Source: Cytophagaceae bacterium (GTDB lineage Bacteria; Bacteroidota; Bacteroidia; Cytophagales; Spirosomataceae). From it: a DNA stretch of 64,000 nt. Where the stretch lies: NCBI GenBank assembly GCA_005791165.1, contig SXXW01000016.1:1-64000 (forward strand), read 5' to 3'. Both the position numbers and the translations under genes were made by a program. A model generated the notes under the pieces. That model had not been told where the DNA came from, made no database searches, and saw only the letters and a list, made by a program, of their open reading frames with translations. Each line of letters begins with the position of its first letter. The stretch's first letter is position 1. Shown in pieces: positions 54,283 to 62,390 of this stretch.

Positions 54283-55767
54283 TTATTTCTTGAGCAACAC
54301 TTCAGAAGACTTATACGTATGTACTTGTTTCTTCTTATTACTTTCAGGTTCGATGTACTTCATTTTAGAAAAAGTGGCTCCTTGCACATCATCTAAGACG
54401 ATGGCCGGTCGGTATTCCTTTCCTTGCGCAGTTAATGTTACATTTTCAATGGTTAGATTTTTAACATGTCGAACGTAAAATCCCCATGCTGGCAATTCCT
54501 TGAATTGAGAATATTCCGGATAAGCAGCTGGCATTTCTGGAATACTATCTAGGTCAGCGGGCTTAATACCTCGATAGGCGTAAGTTGGGTTGCTGTTTCC
54601 TGGCACAACTATTTGGATATTGCGGAGGGTTACATTTGAAATGTATTGTCCTGGCAAACCTACGATGCTAGCAGGTGAAATGTTACGTGGAAGGTCTTCA
54701 ACGGGCCCCTCGTATTCTCTTCCCGCATCTGGTTTTGAATTAGGGATTTCGCAATACATATTCTGAATCGTAATGTTATTCATGGAACCTGTTCTGCCTT
54801 TGTTCCAACGAGCACCTATTCTCAAGTAAATAGAGTTTCCTGTATTATAGGCATATAAACTGTCGACAAAAATATTGTCAATCACCCCTCCATCGGGAGT
54901 GGCGATGGTAATCGCGGAACGAAATGTATCATATACTTTATTGTTGACAATCTTAAAATTCTTATACCCGCCTGAGGTTACCGTTCCAAATTTTATGCCA
55001 TTCGCGCTAGATCTAGCTACATTATTTCGAACTTCTACATTTTCGCAAAGCTTTGTGGGGTCATGCGATTTAAAACAGATGGCATCATCACTTGCGTCAA
55101 TAAATGAATTGCTAAGGACCACATTTTTACAATCGACAATATCGATTCCATCGTTGTTCCAAAAAGCTTTGCTGTCGACCGTGATTTTGTCAATTTTCAA
55201 ATTCTCACATTGATCAAACACAACGACCCATTCTGCCGCATTTTTAACCATGATGCCTGAAACTTCCACATTTTTACATTCACGAAAGTAAATGCCTTTT
55301 GGCCTACGTAGCGCAGGACGGTCGTTGGCTAGTTCATCTTTAAGTATTCCCTTTTGCACTTGATCTAATAGGGTATATGCTAAATCTCGGCCTTGGCCGT
55401 CGATCACCCCTTTGCCAGTTAATCCGATATTTTCTGCTTTATAGGCGGATATTAGCGATGAGAAATGAGGGCCATTAATGTTATAATCATATATGTTGGT
55501 AGAACCGACAATCGTAGCCCCTTCCTCCAAATGAATGGTTACATTGGATTTTAGTTGGATGGTTCCTGTTAAATACCTTCCCACATAAAATACGAGTCGG
55601 CCCCCGCCTTTTTCATGGATAAAATCGATGGCTTTTTGAATCGAGGTGGTATTCATTGTCGTCCCATTGGATTTTATTCCAAACATGGAAGCCTTGTAAT
55701 CTTCTGCTTGCGCATGAAAGCATATGAAAATAGTCAAAGGAATGACTATTAGTAGATTCTTCATCAT
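54283..55767 (-). CDS. Exported GH28-type right-handed beta-helix protein, copy 1
   Basis: A 494-residue secreted protein (signal peptide ending FHAQA; the second Met at 55764 may be the real start). It is closely similar to copy 2 over its length: WNNDGIDIVD, ASDDAICFKS, SSANGIKFGT, PRNISPASIVG and YPEYSQFKELPAWGFYVRH are shared. As in copy 2, the G-H-G His of characterised GH28 enzymes is replaced. First gene of the three-gene leftward operon, behind a good TAnnTTTG promoter with a TTG 20 nt further upstream. Probable target: pectic or rhamnogalacturonan-like polymer, consistent with the converging GH78. Confidence 0.87.
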   Translation of the reverse strand: MMKNLLIVIPLTIFICFHAQAEDYKASMFGIKSNGTTMNTTSIQKAIDFIHEKGGGRLVFYVGRYLTGTIQLKSNVTIHLEEGATIVGSTNIYDYNINGPHFSSLISAYKAENIGLTGKGVIDGQGRDLAYTLLDQVQKGILKDELANDRPALRRPKGIYFRECKNVEVSGIMVKNAAEWVVVFDQCENLKIDKITVDSKAFWNNDGIDIVDCKNVVLSNSFIDASDDAICFKSHDPTKLCENVEVRNNVARSSANGIKFGTVTSGGYKNFKIVNNKVYDTFRSAITIATPDGGVIDNIFVDSLYAYNTGNSIYLRIGARWNKGRTGSMNNITIQNMYCEIPNSKPDAGREYEGPVEDLPRNISPASIVGLPGQYISNVTLRNIQIVVPGNSNPTYAYRGIKPADLDSIPEMPAAYPEYSQFKELPAWGFYVRHVKNLTIENVTLTAQGKEYRPAIVLDDVQGATFSKMKYIEPESNKKKQVHTYKSSEVLLKK

Positions 55768-55831
55768 AGAATGATAGGTTTTAGAGCGAAGTGCAAAATT
55801 GATTCAAACAACAATTTAACTTCATATTTTT

Positions 55832-55862
55832 CAAATATAAATATTCTTTTAATGCTCTGCAA
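55832..55862 (-). promoter_or_regulatory. Promoter of the GH28 operon
   Basis: Minus-strand -7 box TATATTTG (55839-55832) with TTG at 55862-55860, spacing 20 nt, matching the Bacteroidota -33/-7 consensus. The start codon is 65 nt downstream. Confidence 0.65.
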
Positions 55863-55902
55863 TAATTAAGGTTTGTATAAATTAGCGTATTCAATTTTTG
55901 AT

Positions 55903-56103
55903 ATGAAAAAAAATACTAAATTAAGGTGGTTACTTCAATCGGCGGGAGGTTTGATTTTAACGGGTGCCGGGTTATCTTTAGCCATTGATGCTGGAATTAC
56001 GAAAATGCAAGGAGGGGAATGGTTTTGGTATGGAACGGGGGCCCTCGTTGTATTCCAAGCAGGCTTATGTTGCGTGATTGACTCTGTTCGGTTTAAAAAT
56101 TGA
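55903..56103 (+). CDS. Small membrane protein (66 residues)
   Basis: From the Met at 55903 (MKKNTKLRWLLQSAGG) there are two hydrophobic spans: LLQSAGGLILTGAGLSLAID and GTGALVVFQAGLCCVIDSV. The longer frame from 55873 adds ten residues and is less likely. It is in the same direction as, and 78 nt before, the ceramidase-like gene. I do not recognise a family. Confidence 0.6.
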   Translation: MKKNTKLRWLLQSAGGLILTGAGLSLAIDAGITKMQGGEWFWYGTGALVVFQAGLCCVIDSVRFKN

Positions 56104-56181
56104 TTGGTCTTTTCCGCGAGTAAATTGTTTTTTGTTGGTGCAGAAACCGATTTAAAAATCGGTTGAAATATAAATTTTGAT

Positions 56182-57588
56182 ATGAAAAAAAGCAGAAAAA
56201 TAACGCTTGTTTTTGCAAGCATATTAGGTAGCCTCTTTATTGCGCTATTTTTTTTAATTTCTTGTCGGGTTGATCATACTCCTTATTTTAATTCAACTTA
56301 TTATCAAAATACATCTTCTAGGTTGGACAGCCTAAAGAAAAAACGTATCCTAATTAACGATTTCGTCGAAGCGGGATTTTCTAAAGTCAACATAACGCCT
56401 AGTGTAGGTAATGTTAAGGATAGCGTCGAGGTGGGCCAATTTAAAGAAGCACCCTTAGCAGGTTTTGGTGCACGCAAGGGAAAAAGTGCCACAGGAACTC
56501 ATGATAGTATTTTTGTAAAAGCGGCGGCGATAAAAGTGGGTACTCAGTTGGTGGTTATTGTAGGAGCTGATATATTAATTATGCCACCTAATATTATTGA
56601 CGATGTCACATTGTTACTCGCAAAAAAAGGCATTCAGCGGAGCCAAGTGTTTTATTCGGCTTCGCATACGCATTCTAGTATTGGGGCTTGGGGCCCAGGA
56701 TTCATCGGCGAACAATTTGCTGGTCCAGCAAATCCACGGATTAATCAATGGCTGGTTCGTCAAATTGCTCAAGCCGTGACGCTTGCGATCTCCGATCTTA
56801 AACCCGCTCAGATTGGCAACGGTTATTTTAATGCGGCTCCTTATACCCGCAATAGGCTTGTTGGCGAGTCAGGAACCAAAAACAACGATTTTAATTTTAT
56901 TTCCATTCATCAAAAAGGAGGTCGAAAGGCCGTGATTGGTTCTTTTGGAGCACATGCCACGACCATCGGCGCAGATAACATGCAATTCAGTGCTGATTAC
57001 CCTGGTTATTGGCAACGAAAAATGGAACGCGGGTCTGTTGACCTAGCGATTTTCTGTGGAGGCTCTGTTGGCAGTCAAAGTCCATCAGGTGAGGGCAATG
57101 GCTTTGAAAAGCCTAAAAAAATAGGGGAGTCGCTGGCCGATAGCCTTGAGATTTATTTAGGTAGGGTCGAGCTTAAAGACAAAATTGATTTGTCGGCGAT
57201 GAGTCTGAAAATGGACTTGCCGGATTATAACATTCGGTTGACGACCAACATGCATTTCTCCACTTGGTTTAGTAAAAAATTAATGCCATTGCCAGAAAAT
57301 GTATACTTGCAAGTCATTAAAATCGGAAATTTAATTTGGTTTACCACACCATGTGATTTCAGTGGGGAGTTTGCGCGCCAATTAAAAGACGCGTTGGCGA
57401 CAAAAGGGTTTAATGCCAATGTGACTAGTTTTAACGGAAGTTATGTGGGTTATATTATACCCGGAAAATACTTTTACCTCGATTCGTATGAACCTAAGAC
57501 GATGGGGTGGTTTGGGCCTAATATGGGGGAATATACCTTTGAGTTAATGAGGCATTTGTCGGAAATCATTACGCAGCCTGTTCGGTAA
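56182..57588 (+). CDS. Exported neutral/alkaline non-lysosomal ceramidase-like hydrolase
   Basis: A 468-residue protein with an N-terminal hydrophobic span ending ISC (Cys28; signal anchor or lipoprotein). The domain begins FSKVNITPSVG and PLAGFGARKG, with VVGADILIMP, then the zinc-like site SASHTHSS (His162, His164) and a second His in GSFGAHATTIG, all characteristic of the N-terminal ceramidase family. True ceramidases cleave the amide of ceramide; many Bacteroidota paralogues of 450 residues lack the C-terminal domain and act on unknown substrates. This one is the short type. Confidence 0.8.
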   Translation: MKKSRKITLVFASILGSLFIALFFLISCRVDHTPYFNSTYYQNTSSRLDSLKKKRILINDFVEAGFSKVNITPSVGNVKDSVEVGQFKEAPLAGFGARKGKSATGTHDSIFVKAAAIKVGTQLVVIVGADILIMPPNIIDDVTLLLAKKGIQRSQVFYSASHTHSSIGAWGPGFIGEQFAGPANPRINQWLVRQIAQAVTLAISDLKPAQIGNGYFNAAPYTRNRLVGESGTKNNDFNFISIHQKGGRKAVIGSFGAHATTIGADNMQFSADYPGYWQRKMERGSVDLAIFCGGSVGSQSPSGEGNGFEKPKKIGESLADSLEIYLGRVELKDKIDLSAMSLKMDLPDYNIRLTTNMHFSTWFSKKLMPLPENVYLQVIKIGNLIWFTTPCDFSGEFARQLKDALATKGFNANVTSFNGSYVGYIIPGKYFYLDSYEPKTMGWFGPNMGEYTFELMRHLSEIITQPVR

Positions 57589-57706
57589 ATTATCTTCAAA
57601 TATTTAGACATTGATGATAAGACATCCTTAAAATTATGGGGTTTTTATTGAAGTTGAATCTAAATGAGATGAATTAAATATGTTAGTAAATGTCAAGTTA
57701 TATGTT

Positions 57707-57726
57707 TACTTTTGAATTTTAAAAGT
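57707..57726 (+). promoter_or_regulatory. Candidate promoter and half-site pair for the mystery A/B operon
   Basis: TACTTTTG (TAnnTTTG) at 57707-57714 is 32 nt before the start codon at 57746. An inverted pair ACTTTT / AAAAGT (57708-57713 and 57721-57726) overlaps it, similar in text to the operator at the MazF-type locus. Confidence 0.45.
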
Positions 57727-57745
57727 CAATATATAATTTTACTTT

Positions 57746-58204
57746 ATGAAAAATAAATCTCTGCAGTTTCAGCAATTGAATAATAAAATGTTAGATTTTG
57801 GTGTGCTTAAGCAAGTTGCCATTCCACCTACTGGGTGGGTAAAAGCGATACGTACTTCTTTTGGTATGTCTATGCAACAATTAGGTAATAAATTAGATAT
57901 ATCAAAGCAGGCCATTTTGGATATAGAAAAGCGAGAACAAATTGGATCTATCACCATTAAGTCCTTGAAAGAAATAGCTCAGGTGATGGATATGCAATTG
58001 GTCTATGGGCTAGTTCCTAATGATGGTTCATTAGATCTTTTAATTGAAAAAAGGGCGACTGAACTCGCTACTAAAATTGTGCTTCGTACCTATCATACCA
58101 TGAAGCTCGAAGATCAAGGTATAAGTCAACAGCGTATCAAAAATGCTATTAAAGAACGAGCTGAAGAGATTAAAAAGGAGATGCCTAAAATATTATGGGA
58201 TTAA
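57746..58204 (+). CDS. Mobile mystery protein A (XRE-family HTH)
   Basis: A 152-residue protein with one HTH_3 domain (about residues 30-90): WVKAIRTSFGMSMQQLGNKL, SKQAILDIEKREQ and ITIKSLKEIAQVMDMQLVYGLVP. It is the typical partner preceding a Fic-domain mobile mystery protein B, as described for TIGR02612/TIGR02613. It probably represses its own operon and may act as antitoxin. The gene overlaps the Fic gene by 10 nt. The C-terminal helix-rich part (AIKERAEEIKKEMPK) may contact the partner. Confidence 0.88.
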   Translation: MKNKSLQFQQLNNKMLDFGVLKQVAIPPTGWVKAIRTSFGMSMQQLGNKLDISKQAILDIEKREQIGSITIKSLKEIAQVMDMQLVYGLVPNDGSLDLLIEKRATELATKIVLRTYHTMKLEDQGISQQRIKNAIKERAEEIKKEMPKILWD

Positions 58205-58791
58205 TTTTAGATTACCTCGTTGGCCAAACTCCTTTAAGCGAAGAAGAAATGGATGGTTTACTCATTCCAACGATGACAACTCGTGGCGAGTTGGATGAAT
58301 TTGAACAAAAAAATATTGAACAAGCTGTTCAATGGACCATGGGCCGTAACTTTAGGCCAGACTTAATATTCGCTGAAGATTTTATTCGTAAGGTGCATCG
58401 AAAAATGTATGCTGATGTGTGGACTTGGGCTGGGGATTTTCGTAAAGCCAACAAAAATTTAGGGATTGACAAATTCCAAATACCTACTCAGCTTAAAAAT
58501 TTACTAGATGATATTATATATTGGCACGAAAACAAAACCTACCTCCCAGATGAAATTGCGTTAAGGTTCAAGCACCGACTTGTTAGTATACATTGCTTTC
58601 CAAACGGCAACGGTCGACATAGCCGATTAATGGCTGATATTATTATCGAAAAGATATATAAGCTTGATGTGTTTAGTTGGGGTGCGTCCAAAAATGCCAA
58701 TACTAATGACACTCGGGCAGCCTATCTAAAAGCAATTAAAACGGCTGATAGAGGTGATTATAGATTATTGCTGAATTTTGCTAGATCTTGA
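58195..58791 (+). CDS. Mobile mystery protein B, Fic-domain protein
   Basis: A 198-residue protein with a Fic domain. The core motif is His133-CFPNGNG-Arg141; the usual acidic residue (Asp/Glu) at the fifth position, which binds Mg, is Asn137 here, while the HxFx-GNGR frame is otherwise intact. N-terminal TPLSEEEMDGLLIP and WTMGRNFRPDLI, then YADVWTWAGDFRKANKNLGI are typical of mobile mystery protein B. Fic proteins transfer AMP or another NMP to target proteins. Start overlaps the A gene by 10 nt. Family role is a suspected mobile stabilisation or toxin system; neither is proven. Confidence 0.87.
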   Translation: MGLILDYLVGQTPLSEEEMDGLLIPTMTTRGELDEFEQKNIEQAVQWTMGRNFRPDLIFAEDFIRKVHRKMYADVWTWAGDFRKANKNLGIDKFQIPTQLKNLLDDIIYWHENKTYLPDEIALRFKHRLVSIHCFPNGNGRHSRLMADIIIEKIYKLDVFSWGASKNANTNDTRAAYLKAIKTADRGDYRLLLNFARS

Positions 58792-58841
58792 AATCCATTT
58801 GAACGATTTTTAGATTCTACCTTGCTAATAAATCGACTTGA

Positions 58842-59120
58842 TTACAATTTTTTTTGCTGCACCCCTTGATCAAAAACTTCTTCGTACTCTAAGACATCTT
58901 GTTTGTCATATCGGATCCAAGGGCCGTGTTTCTGTCCGCCTTTAAAATTGCCGACTTGCCATAGTTGGCCTGTTTCACGGTAAAATATCCATTCTCCTTC
59001 CATCACTTCATTTACGGATCGTCCTTTCGCTTTTACTTTTCCATTCTTGAAATAATATGTTAATTGGTCTCCCAATTGCTCAAATGTTTTTTGGCCGTTT
59101 GAATAGCTTTTGTTTTTCAT
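58842..59120 (-). CDS. MORN-repeat-variant protein (92 residues)
   Basis: A 92-residue cytosolic protein with two to three MORN-variant repeats: LTYYFKNGKVKAKGRSVNEV, GEWIFYRETGQLWQVGNFKG and GQKHGPWIRYDKQDVLEYEE. The G-x-W-x-x-Y spacing fits the toxin-antitoxin/MORN variant family (PF07661). There is no signal peptide. Function unknown. It is convergent with the Fic gene (50 nt apart). Confidence 0.75.
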   Translation of the reverse strand: MKNKSYSNGQKTFEQLGDQLTYYFKNGKVKAKGRSVNEVMEGEWIFYRETGQLWQVGNFKGGQKHGPWIRYDKQDVLEYEEVFDQGVQQKKL

Positions 59121-59267
59121 TATCGTGCAGGGTCAATGGACTTGTTGTTCTACCATTGTTCCCAAATATAGTCATTGATGTGGAGTCAATGAACACAGAT
59201 AGGTCCACGTAGGCTGATCAATCAAGTGAAATTCGCGAGACTATTTGAATCAAATGGATTTTGCTAA

Positions 59268-59316
59268 ATAAAAATAAAGAACGTTTAGACAGTTAGATAA
59301 TTTGTCTAAACGTTCT
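59268..59316 (-). terminator. Terminator for the Gfo/Idh/MocA gene
   Basis: 14-bp perfect arms AGAACGTTTAGACA / TGTCTAAACGTTCT with an 11-nt loop; on the minus strand a T-rich run follows. It serves the leftward oxidoreductase gene. Confidence 0.85.
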
Positions 59317-59327
59317 CAACGATTTTT

Positions 59328-60674
59328 TTACAATTTTGGCTCCCAGCCTTTTTCGTATTCACGTCCCCAAAGCTTCATTCCATCCTTGTCCAAAATACGG
59401 CCATTGACTGTGTCTATTTTGAATGACTTGTTTATGCGGTAGGAAATATTAGCATAATGGCACATCATTTGGCTGATAGCACCTTCTTCGATCGGCGAGT
59501 TTAATTTGGTTTCTTTTCCACGAATCACGTTGAAAAAGTTTGCTACGTGTGTGTCGGTCATGTCGCCACCGCCGCCTAATGTATTTCCTGCTTCAGAACC
59601 TGAGGATTTGCTATCCTTGATTTTTTTTCCTGCTCGGTCGAAGAGCGTATAACCTTCTCGGTTGACAAAAACGCTACCCTCGCTTCCGAAAATAATCGTT
59701 CCACGATCGCTTCCGTAGGTTTTATAGCCAGAACGACTCTTGCCATCCCATTGAATAACTTTATTATCAGGGAATTGGAAAGTGGCATCCATGGTGTCGT
59801 ACATAACCCAACCGTCATTTTTGAAATGTCTTTTGGCCGCTTCTACATACACGTGTTCAGGATATTTAACTTGGAGTGCCCAGCGAGCAACGTCTAATTC
59901 ATGCGTGGCATTGTTGCCCGTTTCGCCAGTTCCCCAGTGCCATCCATACCAGTGCCAATTGTAATCCCAGGTGTCGGCGGTGTATTCTTGGTGTGGTGCG
60001 GGACCCTGCCATAGATTCCAGTCTAATCCTTCTGGAATTGGCGCCTTTTTTTCAATAGGCACTTCACCGCGCTCGTTGGAATAAAAGGCTACTGCCTTGT
60101 AAACATCGCCGATAACCCCTTTGTGAATTTCAGAAATGATGTCTTGGGATTCTTTGGCGGAACGCTGTTGGTTCCCCATTTGGACTACCTTGCCATATTT
60201 TTTTTGAAATGCTACCAATAATTCGCCTTCGCGTGGATTCTGACTACATGGTTTTTCGATGTACACATGTTTGCCTGCTTGCATCGCCATCCAAGTACCT
60301 GGTGCGTGCCAATGATCTGGAGTTGCATTAAAGATGGCATCAACAGTTTTATCATTCCAAACATCGTGAATGTCATTCACTAATTTTGCATTTCCTGTTA
60401 CTTTTCCTTGCAAATCGCGACCTACCTTTTCGCGTTGCTTTTTCATTACATCGCAGATATAAGCTACATCTACATTGTTGTTTTTGTTTTTTAGTGCAGC
60501 ATAATACGCACCTACTCGGCGGCCACATCCCATCAATGCGACGTTTAGTCGGTCATTTGCTCCGATGATTCGGGCATAACTCTTGGCACTAAAAGCGGAA
60601 TTGATGTTTCCTAGGCTGATTCCTGCAGCACCTAAGGCTACTTGTTGAATGAATTTTCTACGATTGTTACTCAT
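59328..60674 (-). CDS. Tat-exported Gfo/Idh/MocA-family oxidoreductase
   Basis: A 448-residue protein with Tat signal (SNNRRKFIQQVALGAAGISL), followed by a Rossmann domain with MGCGRRVGAYY (glycine motif, residues 48-58) and the catalytic-type EKPCS (Lys141). The C-terminal domain includes WHWGTGETGNNATHELDVARWAL with the conserved His. This is the exported secreted-dehydrogenase type of Bacteroidota and Planctomycetes, which carries its NAD(H) across the membrane and oxidises or isomerises sugars. It is monocistronic with its own terminator; the GH43-like gene is divergent (506 nt). A partner role with the DUF1080 hydrolase at 11219 in 3-keto-sugar chemistry is possible. Confidence 0.9.
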   Translation of the reverse strand: MSNNRRKFIQQVALGAAGISLGNINSAFSAKSYARIIGANDRLNVALMGCGRRVGAYYAALKNKNNNVDVAYICDVMKKQREKVGRDLQGKVTGNAKLVNDIHDVWNDKTVDAIFNATPDHWHAPGTWMAMQAGKHVYIEKPCSQNPREGELLVAFQKKYGKVVQMGNQQRSAKESQDIISEIHKGVIGDVYKAVAFYSNERGEVPIEKKAPIPEGLDWNLWQGPAPHQEYTADTWDYNWHWYGWHWGTGETGNNATHELDVARWALQVKYPEHVYVEAAKRHFKNDGWVMYDTMDATFQFPDNKVIQWDGKSRSGYKTYGSDRGTIIFGSEGSVFVNREGYTLFDRAGKKIKDSKSSGSEAGNTLGGGGDMTDTHVANFFNVIRGKETKLNSPIEEGAISQMMCHYANISYRINKSFKIDTVNGRILDKDGMKLWGREYEKGWEPKL

Positions 60675-61127
60675 ATCTTGATTTAAATAGGTTGTTTAAT
60701 CAAATCTTTGATCTCATAATTTCGAGTTGATCGATTTTTTTTTGAAAAGATAAAAATAAGAAAAATTTTCAAAAAGATGGATTTGTTTATGTGATTTAAT
60801 TGGCCTTTTTATGCATTATGACGTAAGAATTTATATGATTTTTTTCATCTTTTAGCATGAATGAAATAGTCATAATAAAGCATTTTAACCATAACAAATT
60901 TCTTTTCAAAAATTAAATCGAATGCTAGTTTAATGGCCATTTTAGTACAACATGAATGCTTGCATATTGGTCAAATGGCTACTTTGAAAAAGTATACCAC
61001 AGGTATTCCAATGAAATTAAGAAAGCCCTAGGCATTGCATGAATCTTGTTTGAATATTTAAAATAAACGTATACTTTAGCATTCATAAGCAAAATAAATA
61101 CTTACTTAAAAAATAATAATCAAAACG
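60675..61127. other. Divergent intergenic region
   Basis: About 450 nt of AT-rich DNA with no convincing gene. Short frames at 60960-61030 end within 20 codons. A near-consensus TATACTTTAG (61071-61080) may be part of the promoter of the GH43-like gene. No repeats seen. Confidence 0.5.
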
Positions 61128-61184
61128 ATGATTACAAATAAAACGATATGCAGTTTTTGTTTGGTTATTATATTTAGCCTATGA
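61128..61184 (+). CDS. 18-residue mini-ORF coupled to the GH43-like gene
   Basis: The frame MITNKTICSFCLVIIFSL has the look of a signal peptide but ends at TGA, whose ATGA overlap starts the GH43-like gene. It could be a leader peptide that adjusts translation of the next gene, or the remains of an N terminus. The A-rich segment before the ATG resembles normal Bacteroidota starts. Low confidence. Confidence 0.3.
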   Translation: MITNKTICSFCLVIIFSL

Positions 61185-62176
61185 AATTTCATTTCAAATC
61201 CTTCCTTGTTTTAAGTATTGCCATATTGATATTCGACAACGAAATTTCAGTGGGTCAATCGCAGGGTAAGGCCCCGAAAATGATGTATGCTGATTCCAGT
61301 CGAACGGGTAAGCCATTTTCAAAAAACCCATATGTAATCCGATTTAAAGGAAGGTATTTAATGTACTCTTCCGTTTTGCCCGTGAAGGGAAGTCAATCCA
61401 GAGAAATTGAAATTACAGAAAGTTTTGATTTGATTCATTGGAAGAATGTCGGTTTTTTAACGATCCAAGAGCCTTATGAAAAAAATGGAATCAGTGCTCC
61501 TTGTGCCTTAGTGATCAAAGATAAAGTCCACATTTTTTACCAGACGTATGGAAATGGAAAAAAAGATGCTATTTGCCACGCCGTATCCGATGATGGAATA
61601 AATAATTTTATTCGAAACGTGACTAACCCGATCTTTCGTCCAGATGGCTCGTGGAATTGTGGGAGGGCCATAGATGCGGAAGTGTTTCTGTTCAAAGGCA
61701 AATATTACATGTATTATGCTACAAGGGATCCCGATTTCAAAATTCAAATGCTCGGAGTGGCGACAGCCCCTGCAAATACAAATTTCAACCGAGGCGAATG
61801 GATGCATCAATCCAAATTAGCCCCAATCCTAAAACCTGAAGAAAAATGGGAAGGTGAGTGCATTGAGGCGGCTTCTATTATCAAACGAAATGGTATTTTG
61901 TATATGTTTTATGCAGGATCGTATGATAATTCCCCTCAGCAAATAGGGGTAGCGACTAGTCAAGATGGCTATTCGTGGCAACGTCTTTTCAAAAAACCAT
62001 TTTTGGAAAATGGCAAACCTGGCGAGTGGAATTACAGTGAGTCAGGCCATCCAGATATACTCGATTTGGGAAGTAAAAGCTATTTGTTTTATCAGGGAAA
62101 TAAGGATCAAGGAAAAACTTGGTGGATTTCAAATGTGGAAGTTGGCTGGAACAAAAAGGGACCCTTTTTGAAATAG
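61181..62176 (+). CDS. Exported GH43-like five-bladed propeller glycosidase
   Basis: A 331-residue secreted protein (signal peptide about 1-26, NEISVGQ). It has five repeating propeller blades with GRYLMYSSV, HIFYQTYGNG, KYYMYYATRD, ILYMFYAGSYD and SYLFYQGNKD. The catalytic-type residues of the GH43/GH117/GH130 beta-propeller group are suggested by SKNPYVIRFKGRYLM (early Asn/Asp region), IDAEVFLFKG and ECIEAASIIKR (Asp and Glu). This clan includes arabinosidases, xylosidases and alpha-1,3-neoagarooligosaccharide hydrolases; subfamily and substrate cannot be fixed. It lies 214 nt before a sulfatase in the same direction. Confidence 0.82.
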   Translation: MKFHFKSFLVLSIAILIFDNEISVGQSQGKAPKMMYADSSRTGKPFSKNPYVIRFKGRYLMYSSVLPVKGSQSREIEITESFDLIHWKNVGFLTIQEPYEKNGISAPCALVIKDKVHIFYQTYGNGKKDAICHAVSDDGINNFIRNVTNPIFRPDGSWNCGRAIDAEVFLFKGKYYMYYATRDPDFKIQMLGVATAPANTNFNRGEWMHQSKLAPILKPEEKWEGECIEAASIIKRNGILYMFYAGSYDNSPQQIGVATSQDGYSWQRLFKKPFLENGKPGEWNYSESGHPDILDLGSKSYLFYQGNKDQGKTWWISNVEVGWNKKGPFLK

Positions 62177-62390
62177 TGAATGAGTTCACTATAGGTGTAT
62201 AGCGATTCATCTACCCATAAATTTCAATCGGATTTTTCACGCATTTACATGATTTAGTTGGGTATAAATCAGGTGATTATACATTCCTAATTTTGTTTTT
62301 CATTTAAGGCAATTGTTTTATTTAAAATGAATTAATTGCTATATTCGATTAACCCATTGCGATAAATCCTATTTCATAACGATCCAAACG

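Noticed and set aside
54875..55213. 112-residue + frame inside GH28 copy 1
   Set aside because: Antisense shadow of the beta-helix repeats.
62173..62192. Inverted repeat ATAGTGAA / TTCACTAT after the GH43-like gene
   Set aside because: Perfect 8-bp arms but no T-run and low G+C, so I do not call it a terminator.
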